14,936 nucleotides of DNA from Deltaproteobacteria bacterium (lineage in GTDB: Bacteria > Desulfobacterota > DSM-4660 > Desulfatiglandales > HGW-15). Below the pieces are notes generated by a model. The model was not told where the DNA came from and did not search any database. It was given only the letters and a program-made list of their open reading frames with translations. Every line of letters starts with the position of its first letter. Positions within the stretch are counted from its first letter, which is position 1. Below, in pieces: positions 8,925 through 14,936 of this stretch. A program made the translations under genes and the position numbers. The stretch is from the NCBI GenBank assembly GCA_016932235.1, contig JAFGDF010000155.1:1-14936 (forward strand). Reading direction: 5' to 3'.

Positions 8925-8946
8925 AAGGCAAGGAATTAAATATTTA
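8918..8946 (+). promoter_or_regulatory. Candidate sigma-70 promoter for the leader/MBL hydrolase transcript
   Basis: A perfect TTGACA (8918-8923) is followed by a 17-nt spacer and TATTTA (8941-8946); the -35 is strong and the -10 weak. The start would be near 8953, about 40 nt before the leader ORF and upstream of the terminator at 9081-9118. The TTGACAA box reads as a -35 on both strands, so the two promoters overlap and may exclude each other. Confidence 0.5.
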
Positions 8947-8994
8947 ATGCTCCGGCTTCGGCTTTTGCCAATAATTATTCATAGAAGGAAACTC

Positions 8995-9060
8995 ATGAAA
9001 AATCAAAACGGACAGACCTATTATTATTATTTTGGAGGAAGAGGTCTGCCCGTGGATTGA
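8995..9060 (+). CDS. Leader peptide, 21 residues, four consecutive Tyr codons
   Basis: A short ORF starts with ATG at 8995, with AAGGA 5 nt upstream (8985-8989). It runs 21 codons to TGA at 9058. The middle reads T-Y-Y-Y-Y-F (codons 8-13), with all four Tyr encoded by TAT, followed by a GGRGLPVD end. It has no signal or membrane segment. Its position between a promoter and an intrinsic terminator, and the overlap of its codons with two alternative RNA stems, suggest that translation itself is the signal, as for trp or phe leader peptides. The last codons coincide with RNA segment 2, so their sequence may be set by base pairing rather than peptide function. A bioactive small peptide or chance ORF in an sRNA remains possible. 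Confidence 0.5.
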   Translation: MKNQNGQTYYYYFGGRGLPVD

Positions 9061-9080
9061 TTTTCTTAAATACTATTTGA

Positions 9081-9118
9081 AAAGGCCGCGGGAAGCAAAT
9101 CCCGCGGCCTTTTTTTTT
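9081..9118 (+). terminator. Strong Rho-independent terminator inside the MBL hydrolase leader
   Basis: GGCCGCGGGA (9084-9093) and TCCCGCGGCC (9100-9109) form a perfect 10-bp GC-rich stem, extended by A-T pairs, with the 6-nt loop AGCAAA. Nine T follow (9110-9118). It ends only 10 nt before the ribosome binding site of the next gene and after the leader ORF, so it must be read through for that gene to be expressed from the upstream promoter. Confidence 0.92.
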
Positions 9119-9142
9119 GCAAAATCAAAAGGAGGAAAAATA

Positions 9143-10081
9143 ATGGAACTGAAAAAACATCAACCCATCACCATCACACCCCATCTATTTCAATTAGGGA
9201 CAAAGAGCTTTCCGGCATACCTGTCCCTTGGAAAAGAAGGGATGATAATCGAAGGAGGCACAGGGCCTACTTCGGATATTATTGTTTCACAAATCGATTC
9301 CCTTGGTATTGATCCGGACAGGATAAAATATATCGCCCTGACCCATACCCATGCCGACCATATCGGGGCGGTCCCGCGTCTGAGAAAATTGTGGCCGCAT
9401 ATCAAGGTACTTGCAGGCCCTGTTGCTGCTAAATTCTTGAAACGGGAGACATTTGTAAAGGAATTCCTCCCGATGGATAAGATGATCGGCAGAATATGTC
9501 TGAGAAAAAAGGATATAACTACCATGCCGCCGATTCTTGATGAATATCGGTTTGAGGCGGATAGGGTTATTGAAGAAAATGACAGGATAGATCTGGGGGG
9601 AATTGTTTGGAAGGTCTTTCTGACCCCCGGGCATTCTCCATGTCACATATCTCTTTTCGAAGAGAATGAGAAAACATTGGCCATAGGGGATACTACCGGT
9701 TATTTCGATCCTGAATTTGACGTTTTCTGGCCTAACTACTTCCATTCAATGGAAATTTACTGCGAAAGCATATTAAAGATGATGACAATCTCTGCCAAGA
9801 GATTGCTCCTTAGCCATAACGGAGTTATTGAGGGAAACGTGAAACTGCATTTTGAAAAAGCGCTCAAGGCCACTAAAAATTATCATGAAGAGATATTGAA
9901 CAAGCTGGATCATGGAAAAGGCAGGGAAGATCTTTGTAAGGAACATGCAGAGTGGGTCTGCAGCCTGGGGGCCCTTGCCTCCTATGAGGCGATATTTTCC
10001 CTCTGCCGCCTGCTGTTAAAAAGATCTCAGGATGCCCGGGGTGCACAATTCCTTGAATTACCGCGGGCCGAGGCCGCATAA
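9143..10081 (+). CDS. MBL-fold (metallo-beta-lactamase superfamily) hydrolase
   Basis: A 312-residue cytoplasmic metal-dependent hydrolase. The signature THTHADH (67-73; His68, His70, Asp72, His73) gives the first metal ligands. GHSPCH and the later GDTTG supply the further His and Asp, and LLLSHNG near the end of the core offers the last His. The C-terminal part (about 240-312) is helical, as in glyoxalase-II-like MBL proteins, so a thioester or other ester substrate is possible, but the substrate cannot be read. The frame is open back to a TTG at 9032, yet the ATG at 9143 has a near-ideal AAAGGAGG (9128-9135) 7 nt upstream. The intrinsic terminator lies in the 5' extension, so the shorter start is chosen. 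Expression seems controlled by the attenuator-like leader. A hairpin without a T-run follows the stop. Confidence 0.9.
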   Translation: MELKKHQPITITPHLFQLGTKSFPAYLSLGKEGMIIEGGTGPTSDIIVSQIDSLGIDPDRIKYIALTHTHADHIGAVPRLRKLWPHIKVLAGPVAAKFLKRETFVKEFLPMDKMIGRICLRKKDITTMPPILDEYRFEADRVIEENDRIDLGGIVWKVFLTPGHSPCHISLFEENEKTLAIGDTTGYFDPEFDVFWPNYFHSMEIYCESILKMMTISAKRLLLSHNGVIEGNVKLHFEKALKATKNYHEEILNKLDHGKGREDLCKEHAEWVCSLGALASYEAIFSLCRLLLKRSQDARGAQFLELPRAEAA

Positions 10082-10432
10082 CATCTTCCTCTTTAACCCG
10101 ATCCTCTCATCTGTCAATGGGAGAGATCGGGTTTACAAATCAAGATTTCTCATCCTATTATATGGCTGATAAAAATTGTACTGTTCACCATAGAAAACTT
10201 TTTTTTGACAACCTGCATTTCACAATAAAATATATCTGACATTAAAAGAGTGAAACCGTCTGATAAATGTAAACATTTTATTGGAACAAACTACTGGATG
10301 GAAAATTTTGATTTGCCACATTCGTAAATCATACAGGAACAACTCATCAGATGAAATATTTGTTGACACTGCTTCTTTTGTCGATATCCTTAGGTATAAT
10401 GTCGAGGAAATACGGAAAATAAAGGTGATATC
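10082..10432. other. AT-rich intergenic region with possible promoters and operator-like repeats
   Basis: No convincing gene is seen here. After the hairpin at 10095-10133 there is TTGACA (10205-10210) with TAAAAT 15 nt later (10226-10231). There is also an inverted repeat AAATGT-AA-ACATTT (10265-10278), an 11-nt palindrome TCATCAGATGA (10344-10354) and a perfect TATAAT (10395-10400). The TATAAT lies 32 nt before the aldo/keto reductase start and lacks a good -35 at normal spacing. TTGACA at 10363 is 26 nt away, which is too far. The promoter is probably within this stretch, but the exact one cannot be chosen from sequence alone. Confidence 0.4.
10095..10133 (+). terminator. Hairpin after the MBL hydrolase gene, terminator-like but without a T-run
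   Basis: AACCCGATCCTCTC (10095-10108) pairs with GAGAGATCGGGTT (10121-10133) with one bulged C. The stem is 13 bp and lies 14 nt after the stop codon. No run of T follows on either strand, so it may act as an mRNA-stabilising stem or a weak terminator. Confidence 0.45.
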
Positions 10433-11596
10433 ATGCAATATAGAACATTAGGCAAAACCGGGCTAAAGGTATCGGCCCTCGGTTTTGGATGTATGCGTCT
10501 TCCTGTGATTGATGGCGGCAGCGGCAACACCGGTTCTGATCCCAACAGGCCGATTAATGAAAGAGAGGCCGTGGAAATGTTTAATTACGCCATTGAACAG
10601 GGGATAAATTATTTTGATACAGCCTATATGTACCATGGGGGGCAGAGTGAGAAGCTCCTTGGTAAATCACTCGGAAAGAAACGTAAAAAAATAATGCTGA
10701 CGACAAAACTGCCCGCAAGAATGGTTGAAAGACCCGAGGATTTTGAAAAATTCCTGGGCGAACAGCTCGGGAGGCTTAATACAGACTATCTCGATTTCTA
10801 TCTATGTCACGGGTTAAGACGCCAATCATGGAAAAAAATAAGGGAATTCGGGATTCTCGACTTCCTTGACAGGATCATCTCCGAGGGCCGCGCGAGGCAC
10901 GTGGGATTCTCTTTTCACGATGATACTGATACTTTTAAAGAGATCGTGGACAGCTATGACTGGTCTCTGGCCCAGATACAGTATAATTACTTTGACGAAC
11001 ACTATCAGGCAGGCAGAGAAGGGCTGGAGTATGCGCACGGTAAGGGTCTGGCTGTTGTAATAATGGAGCCCTTGAGGGGCGGGAAATTAACCGACACTAT
11101 CCCGGATAGTGTCCGGAAGATATGGGATAGTATTGAAGGGGAAAATACCCCTGCCCAATGGGGTCTTAGATGGGTATGGAATCACAAAGGCGTCTCCACC
11201 GTATTAAGCGGAATGAGTAATATGAGTCAGCTTATAGAAAATGTCGATACCGCTGGGAAAAGCGCCAGCATTGGCTCAATGACACCTGACGAGCTTGATA
11301 TTATTAAAAGGGTAAAAGACAGATACCAGGAATTACTTCAGGTTAATTGCACCCGTTGCGGATACTGTATGCCGTGCCCTAACGGGGTGGATATTCCAAT
11401 GAATTTCACGGCATATAATGACTTTTTCCTGTTCAAAAATCCAGAGCGAAATATCATGCTCTACAACCGGCTCCTCTCCCCTGAACAAAAGGCCTCAAAT
11501 TGCCTGGAATGCGGGGAATGTGAGGAAAAATGTCCTCAGGGAATAGAGATAATTAACGAACTTAAGAAGGTGGATCAAAAACTCGGCAGGAACTGA
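10433..11596 (+). CDS. Aldo/keto reductase with C-terminal 2x[4Fe-4S] ferredoxin domain
   Basis: A 387-residue cytoplasmic oxidoreductase. Residues 1-295 are an aldo/keto reductase TIM barrel with the usual catalytic tetrad visible: Asp62, Tyr67 (in DTAYMYHGG), Lys92 (TTKLP) and His126 (CHGL). The start RTLGKTGLKVSALGFG is typical of the family. Residues 306-367 carry two cluster motifs, CTRCGYCMPCPNGVDIP (Cys306, 309, 312, 315) and CLECGECEEKCPQG (Cys357, 360, 363, 367). Such ferredoxin-tailed AKRs are common in strict anaerobes and may pass electrons between ferredoxin and a carbonyl substrate; the substrate is unknown. The ATG follows AAGGTGAT (10422-10429) at short spacing. It is the first of four closely spaced genes ending at 14257, with 41 nt to the next start. 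Confidence 0.93.
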   Translation: MQYRTLGKTGLKVSALGFGCMRLPVIDGGSGNTGSDPNRPINEREAVEMFNYAIEQGINYFDTAYMYHGGQSEKLLGKSLGKKRKKIMLTTKLPARMVERPEDFEKFLGEQLGRLNTDYLDFYLCHGLRRQSWKKIREFGILDFLDRIISEGRARHVGFSFHDDTDTFKEIVDSYDWSLAQIQYNYFDEHYQAGREGLEYAHGKGLAVVIMEPLRGGKLTDTIPDSVRKIWDSIEGENTPAQWGLRWVWNHKGVSTVLSGMSNMSQLIENVDTAGKSASIGSMTPDELDIIKRVKDRYQELLQVNCTRCGYCMPCPNGVDIPMNFTAYNDFFLFKNPERNIMLYNRLLSPEQKASNCLECGECEEKCPQGIEIINELKKVDQKLGRN

Positions 11597-11637
11597 TAAA
11601 GTCGGGGCGTCCTTCTAAAAAATAAGGAGAAGATGAC

Positions 11638-13089
11638 ATGGCATTTCCAAGTGTTTTCCCGACAGGGACAACCATATACGATCCCGATAAATGCTGGAAC
11701 GGATATACCGTTTTTCAGGCCAGAGAGGCCGGGGCGGCCATTATCGATATGAATGGACAGGTACTCCAGATCTGGCAGGGGCTTCAGGGTTTTCCCAATA
11801 AATTGCTCCCGGGCGGTTATGTAATGGGTAGTACCGGTCTCCGTTCATCAAAACACGGGTATCAGGATCAGACGGATTTGGTGCAAGTGGACTGGGAAGG
11901 GAAAATCATCTGGCGTTTTGACCATCATGAGCTTATAAAAGATCCCGGGCAAGATCCCCGGTGGATGGCCAGACAGCATCACGACTATCAGAGAGAAGGC
12001 AATCCTGTGGGTTATTTCGTACCGGGGATGGAGCCGAAACCCCTGGAAGGGAATACTATCGTCCTATGTCATCGAAACCTTTACAATACTGAGATAAGTG
12101 ACAAGCTCCTCCTTGATGATGTATTCCTGGAACTCGACTGGGAAGGGAATATCATCTGGGAATGGGTTTGCAGCCGGCACTTTGACGAATTTGAATTCAG
12201 CGAGGCAGCCAGGAATACGATGGCCCGCAACCCGAACTTCCTTGATATAGGAGTGGGATTCGGAGACTGGATGCACATCAATTCCATGTCCTTTTTAGGA
12301 AAGAACAAATGGTATGAATCCGGGGACGACCGTTTTCATCCTGACAATATCATTTTCAGCGGAAGGCAGACAAATATTATAGCCATTATAGAAAGGAAAA
12401 GCGGAAAGGTCGTGTGGAAAATCGGACCGGACTATGATATCAGGAGAGAGCTTCGCGATATAGGTTGGATCATTGGTCCTCACCACGCTCATATCATCCC
12501 CAAAGGCCTTCCCGGGGAAGGGAACCTTATGATATTTGATAACGGTGGCTTCGCAGGGTATGGTGTTCCTAATCCCGGTTCAAGTTCAGGTCTAAACTAC
12601 GCCCTCAGGGATTACTCTCGAGTATTGGAAATTGATCCGATATCCCTTAAAGTAATCTGGCAGTACAGTCCTGCGGAAGCTGATTGCGCACCTCCGTCCA
12701 ATTCCTATCTTTTTTATAGCCCCCTGGTCAGCTCAGCCCAGCGCCTTCCTAATGGAAATACCATGATAACGGTCGGTTGCGGTGGAATCATGATCGAGGT
12801 GACTCCCAAACATGAACTTGTATGGGAATATATCAGTCCCTATTATGCTGCTAATCGAAACACAAATCTTGTTTACAGGGCATACAGGGTACCCTATGAC
12901 TGGGTGCCTCAATTAAAAAAGCCGGAAGAATCCCCTGTAGAACGTCTCGTTGTGTCAGAATATTCCTTAAACGGCCGCCCTCCAAAAGAAGTCGCCCGAT
13001 TTACAGCAATTGAAGGAATCGCATCCTCCGAGACGGATTCACAATTTTGCGTACTGGAGGATAAAAATCAAACTGAAAGAGATAAATAA
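11638..13089 (+). CDS. Aryl-sulfate sulfotransferase family (ASST) beta-propeller protein, no signal peptide
   Basis: A 483-residue protein of the arylsulfotransferase family, whose studied members move sulfate between phenolic compounds without PAPS. Six blade repeats of the form hydrophobic-D-x-x-G-x-hydrophobic-W are visible, ending at Trp46, Trp92, Trp174, Trp260, Trp341 and Trp396. This matches the six-bladed propeller of ASST. Likely active-site text is DWMHINS (His213), GPHHAHIIPKG (His282, 283, 285) and FDNGG, with Arg328 in YSRVLEID. I cannot place the equivalent of the sulfated His436 of the E. coli enzyme, so activity is unproven. Enterobacterial ASST is exported, but this N-terminus (MAFPSVFPTGTT) has no hydrophobic segment, so the protein should be cytoplasmic. 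AAGGAG (11624-11629) lies 8 nt before the ATG. It sits between the aldo/keto reductase and DUF1847 genes. Confidence 0.85.
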   Translation: MAFPSVFPTGTTIYDPDKCWNGYTVFQAREAGAAIIDMNGQVLQIWQGLQGFPNKLLPGGYVMGSTGLRSSKHGYQDQTDLVQVDWEGKIIWRFDHHELIKDPGQDPRWMARQHHDYQREGNPVGYFVPGMEPKPLEGNTIVLCHRNLYNTEISDKLLLDDVFLELDWEGNIIWEWVCSRHFDEFEFSEAARNTMARNPNFLDIGVGFGDWMHINSMSFLGKNKWYESGDDRFHPDNIIFSGRQTNIIAIIERKSGKVVWKIGPDYDIRRELRDIGWIIGPHHAHIIPKGLPGEGNLMIFDNGGFAGYGVPNPGSSSGLNYALRDYSRVLEIDPISLKVIWQYSPAEADCAPPSNSYLFYSPLVSSAQRLPNGNTMITVGCGGIMIEVTPKHELVWEYISPYYAANRNTNLVYRAYRVPYDWVPQLKKPEESPVERLVVSEYSLNGRPPKEVARFTAIEGIASSETDSQFCVLEDKNQTERDK

Positions 13090-13107
13090 AACGCGAAGGA
13101 GAAAAAA

Positions 13108-13842
13108 ATGAAAAAGATCAAAGATTTCATTCCAAGATGCGCCGATTGCAATATTGAAACTCCGATATGCCGCGGTACAGGCGGAAAAGGTCCGGCCTAT
13201 TGTCCGACAGTCTACATGGAGGATGTCATAAAAGCGTCACTCTCGGAATATGAAAACCCGGGAGTCAAAACGTTCGCATTAAATGCCAGCATTCAGGAGG
13301 GAGAATGCTATGTCAACAGGGAAGCGGATAATCCTCATGCCAGGTTTGCGATTAAACCCAGAATACAGGAGACAATAGAATTCGCAAATAAGATGGGGTA
13401 TAAACGACTGGGATTGGCCTTTTGCGGGGGATTGAAACACGAGGCAAAGATCGTGTCGGATATATTAAAGGAGCAGGGATTTGAAGTTGCTTCCGTTGTA
13501 TGCAAGGCCGGAGGAACGCCAAAAGAACTTCTGGGCATAAATGAAGAGCAAAAGGTCGCACCTGGACAAGTTGAATCAATGTGCAGTCCCATTACCCAGG
13601 CAAGGTTACTAAATGCGGCAAATACTGAATTTAATATCCTTCTTGGGTTATGTGTAGGTCACGATTCCTTGATGATGCGCTATTCTGAGGCTCTATGCAC
13701 GGTGCTGGTAGTCAAAGACAGGGTTACGGGTCACAATCCCCTTGCAGCTATTCAATTATATCGATCCTATTATAAAAAATTGATAGAAGAGAAATTCAAA
13801 AAAGGGGGTGATGTCATTGTATCTATAAATGACAACAAATAA
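13108..13842 (+). CDS. DUF1847 domain protein, cysteine-rich, probably metal-binding
   Basis: A 244-residue protein recognised as DUF1847, a family without known function found mostly in anaerobes. The N-terminus has a compact metal-binding pattern, CADC (Cys11, Cys14) with Cys21 and Cys32. More cysteines recur in conserved family text: LGLAFCGGL (Cys106), VVCKAGGTPKE (Cys132), MCSPITQA (Cys159), LLGLCVGHDS (Cys182) and Cys197. The ending VVKDRVTGHNP is also typical. No signal peptide or membrane segment is present. GAAGGAG (13095-13101) precedes the ATG, 18 nt after the sulfotransferase stop. Its last 14 nt overlap the next gene. Many cysteines suggest a Zn site or Fe-S cluster, which is inference; the role in this operon is unknown. 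Confidence 0.88.
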   Translation: MKKIKDFIPRCADCNIETPICRGTGGKGPAYCPTVYMEDVIKASLSEYENPGVKTFALNASIQEGECYVNREADNPHARFAIKPRIQETIEFANKMGYKRLGLAFCGGLKHEAKIVSDILKEQGFEVASVVCKAGGTPKELLGINEEQKVAPGQVESMCSPITQARLLNAANTEFNILLGLCVGHDSLMMRYSEALCTVLVVKDRVTGHNPLAAIQLYRSYYKKLIEEKFKKGGDVIVSINDNK

Positions 13843-14257
13843 ATTCAAACTAACTAATATCGAGGCCTATGAAAAAAGAAGGCGGAAGATAATTCAAAGG
13901 GAATACATCCAGCAGGCCTGTGATTTCCTTGCCCAGGCCGAATCGGCGCTAAAGAGCGGGTATCTGTTTCGATTCAGGGATTTTGCAAGGTTCTCGGCTG
14001 TAAGGGCAATTAAAGCTATTTTCGTTTGGAACGATATCCATCCTCCAAGAGAAACTGATCTGCATTATCTCAGGGAATTGGCAAAAAAACTGGAGCCGAA
14101 ATTGGAGAACTACTCCGGCTTTTTGGAGGATTTGAATAATTACTGTCCTGACAGGAATACCCCTTCCGAAAATCAAAGAAACACAGCTATTCTATCGGGC
14201 ATGGTTGATTTTCTAAAGGATGTTAATACTTGGATTAATGCTGTTGGACGAAGATGA
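13829..14257 (+). CDS. HEPN-like helical protein
   Basis: A 142-residue all-helical protein. The pattern ALKSGYLFRFRDFARFSAVR, followed by AIKAIFVWNDIHPPRETDLHYLREL, matches HEPN domains, where a helix pair packs small residues and is followed by the PPRxHDL-like turn and an L..Y helix. The usual RYP and the RNase RxxxxH motif are not present (DRNTP lies at that place), so it may be non-catalytic. The start overlaps the DUF1847 stop by 14 nt. The codon before the ATG is an in-frame stop, so no longer start exists, and the closest purine-rich ribosome binding site (GGGGGTGAT, 13805-13813) is 15 nt away. Translation is therefore probably coupled to DUF1847. No nucleotidyltransferase partner gene of the MNT-HEPN toxin type is adjacent. 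Confidence 0.6.
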   Translation: MTTNKFKLTNIEAYEKRRRKIIQREYIQQACDFLAQAESALKSGYLFRFRDFARFSAVRAIKAIFVWNDIHPPRETDLHYLRELAKKLEPKLENYSGFLEDLNNYCPDRNTPSENQRNTAILSGMVDFLKDVNTWINAVGRR

Positions 14258-14258
14258 T

Positions 14259-14288
14259 TTGACAATCAAATGTTGATAAGCTTATCAT
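14259..14288 (+). promoter_or_regulatory. Candidate promoter for the OmpA-like lipoprotein with an overlapping 14-bp palindrome
   Basis: TTGACA (14259-14264) and TATCAT (14283-14288, five of six consensus) are 18 nt apart. A perfect palindrome TGATAAGCTTATCA (14274-14287) lies across the spacer and -10, and a second inverted repeat ATTTGA-CAA-TCAAAT (14257-14271) covers the -35. They could be operators, or the end of the upstream transcript. The consensus and repeats are seen; function is inferred. Confidence 0.45.
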
Positions 14289-14349
14289 CTCTTTGCTTCT
14301 TCAGAGTCCAATGGAGTAAGGAAACATGAATACGATAAGGAGGATGGGA

Positions 14350-14936
14350 ATGAGAAAATTTAAAATTGCATGTTTGCTGGTATTATTATTTATTTTGACT
14401 GCGTGCGCTGCACCTCAAACAAAAACTCAAAAAGGAGGCGCCTATGGGGCTGCCGGAGGTGCTGCGGCAGGAGCGATTATAGGACAGGTAATTGGTGGGG
14501 ATACTGAAGCTACCCTGTGGGGAGCAGCGATTGGTGCGGCTATCGGCGGCTTGGGGGGCGCTGGAGTCGGTAAAATGATGGATAATCAGGAAAGGGAAAT
14601 GCGGGATGTTTTAGCCGCTTCTGAAGCTGCCTCGATACGGAGGGAGGGAAACCTCCTTGCGTTAACTTTTAAAGGGGATGTTACTTTTGACACAAACTCC
14701 ACGGTTGTTAAGCCTGGTCTTTATAGTGAGATTGACAGAGTTGCAGGTGTTCTTAGTCGGTATCCCGAAACCCTAATACGGGTTGAAGGCCATACGGATA
14801 GTGTCGGTACCGAAGAATACAATCTGGACCTTTCAATTAGGCGTGCAAACTCTGTAAGAGATCTTCTGGTTCAAAGAGGCATAAACGCCAGTCGCATTCA
14901 ACCAGTCGGTTTTGGTGAGACAATGCCGGTTGCAAC
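14350..14936 (+). CDS. OmpA-family lipoprotein with glycine zipper (3' end missing)
   Basis: An envelope lipoprotein that would bind peptidoglycan from the outer membrane. A short lipoprotein signal (MRKFKIACLLVLLFILTAC) ends with the lipobox L-T-A-C, so Cys19 becomes the lipidated N-terminus. Residues 29-78 are a glycine zipper (repeats such as GAAGGAAAGA and GAAIGAAIGG). From about residue 97 an OmpA C-terminal domain follows, with FDTNST, VEGHTDSVGTEEYN (the peptidoglycan-binding TD...G motif), LSIRRANSVRDLL and VGFGE. The ATG at 14350 is preferred over in-frame ATGs at 14326 and 14344 because AAGGAGG (14337-14343) lies 6 nt upstream. The window ends inside the OmpA domain, probably close to the natural end. 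It is separated from the HEPN gene by 92 nt with its own promoter candidate and appears functionally unrelated to the operon before it. Confidence 0.92.
   Translation, partial: MRKFKIACLLVLLFILTACAAPQTKTQKGGAYGAAGGAAAGAIIGQVIGGDTEATLWGAAIGAAIGGLGGAGVGKMMDNQEREMRDVLAASEAASIRREGNLLALTFKGDVTFDTNSTVVKPGLYSEIDRVAGVLSRYPETLIRVEGHTDSVGTEEYNLDLSIRRANSVRDLLVQRGINASRIQPVGFGETMPVA

Larger units (their letters stand above)
8953..9118 (+). promoter_or_regulatory. Attenuator-like leader: Tyr-codon leader peptide, competing hairpins, intrinsic terminator
   Basis: Four RNA segments can pair in mutually exclusive ways. Segment 1 (9009-9019) pairs with segment 2 (9042-9052): seven pairs, one mismatch, then three pairs, with the loop holding the Tyr codons. 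Segment 2 (CCCGTGG, 9049-9055) can instead pair with CCGCGGG (9086-9092) in the left arm of the terminator: seven pairs, one of them G-U. The terminator uses 9081-9093 with 9100-9112. A ribosome stalled on the Tyr codons (9019-9030) would cover segment 1 and favour the antiterminator. A ribosome reaching the stop (9058-9060) would cover segment 2 and let the terminator form. This is the trp/phe-type arrangement. Pairings are seen directly; the regulation is inferred. Confidence 0.55.

Noticed and set aside
9032..9142. 37-residue N-terminal extension of the MBL hydrolase, or a frameshift from the leader ORF into it
   Set aside because: The frame is open across the terminator, but a start at TTG 9032 would put a strong terminator inside the gene. 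No slippery motif is evident apart from the T-run, and AAAGGAGG before 9143 decides the start.
10220..10438. 72-residue minus-strand frame and a plus-strand frame (10254-10448) without a good start
   Set aside because: Both are in AT-rich intergenic sequence, lack ribosome binding sites, run into the aldo/keto reductase start and show no recognisable family pattern.
13108..14257. Toxin-antitoxin pair (MNT-HEPN type)
   Set aside because: The upstream partner is DUF1847, not a nucleotidyltransferase, and the HEPN-like protein lacks the RxxxxH RNase motif.

Overview
The window looks like chromosome from a strictly anaerobic bacterium, most likely a Desulfobacterota (former Deltaproteobacteria) sulfate reducer or syntroph. 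This rests on gene content and style: a NuoE / NuoF-GltD / molybdopterin formate dehydrogenase set, an acyl-CoA ligase, a ferredoxin-tailed aldo/keto reductase, a DUF1847 protein, clear AGGAGG ribosome binding sites and moderate GC. No tRNA, rRNA, CRISPR array, insertion sequence or phage gene is visible. Taxonomy and function are inferred by reading the sequence; no search was run.

Layout. (1) 1-6432, + strand: a tightly packed redox operon. It holds the 3' end of a NuoE-like [2Fe-2S] subunit, a 1049-residue NuoF-GltD fusion, and a formate dehydrogenase alpha subunit with a cysteine active site. Together they look like a soluble formate dehydrogenase that exchanges electrons with NAD(P)H, and perhaps ferredoxin, by flavin chemistry. 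(2) 6449-8861, - strand: an AMP-forming acyl-CoA ligase preceded by a small conserved protein with a TIGR04076-like N-terminus, probably one operon. (3) 8862-9142: a dense divergent control region. Two opposing promoters appear to share one TTGACAA -35 box. On the + side there is a 21-codon leader ORF with four tandem Tyr codons, a hairpin, an alternative antiterminator pairing and a strong intrinsic terminator, all upstream of the next gene. This has the architecture of a classical amino-acid attenuator. (4) 9143-10081, +: a metallo-beta-lactamase-fold hydrolase, the apparent target of that attenuator. (5) 10082-10432: an AT-rich gap with a hairpin, possible operators and promoter elements. 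(6) 10433-14257, +: a four-gene operon (aldo/keto reductase with two [4Fe-4S] motifs, a leaderless ASST-type beta-propeller sulfotransferase, a DUF1847 protein and a HEPN-like protein). (7) 14350 to the right edge, +: a glycine-zipper OmpA-type lipoprotein, cut by the window end.

How the genes fit. The left operon handles formate and pyridine nucleotides, as needed for interspecies electron transfer or CO2/formate cycling. The acyl-CoA ligase would activate a carboxylic acid for anaerobic oxidation. The AKR-ASST-DUF1847-HEPN group has no pathway I can name. The most striking observations are the tyrosine-codon attenuator in front of an MBL hydrolase, where no amino-acid biosynthesis gene is visible, and the formate dehydrogenase coupled to a NuoF-GltD fusion.
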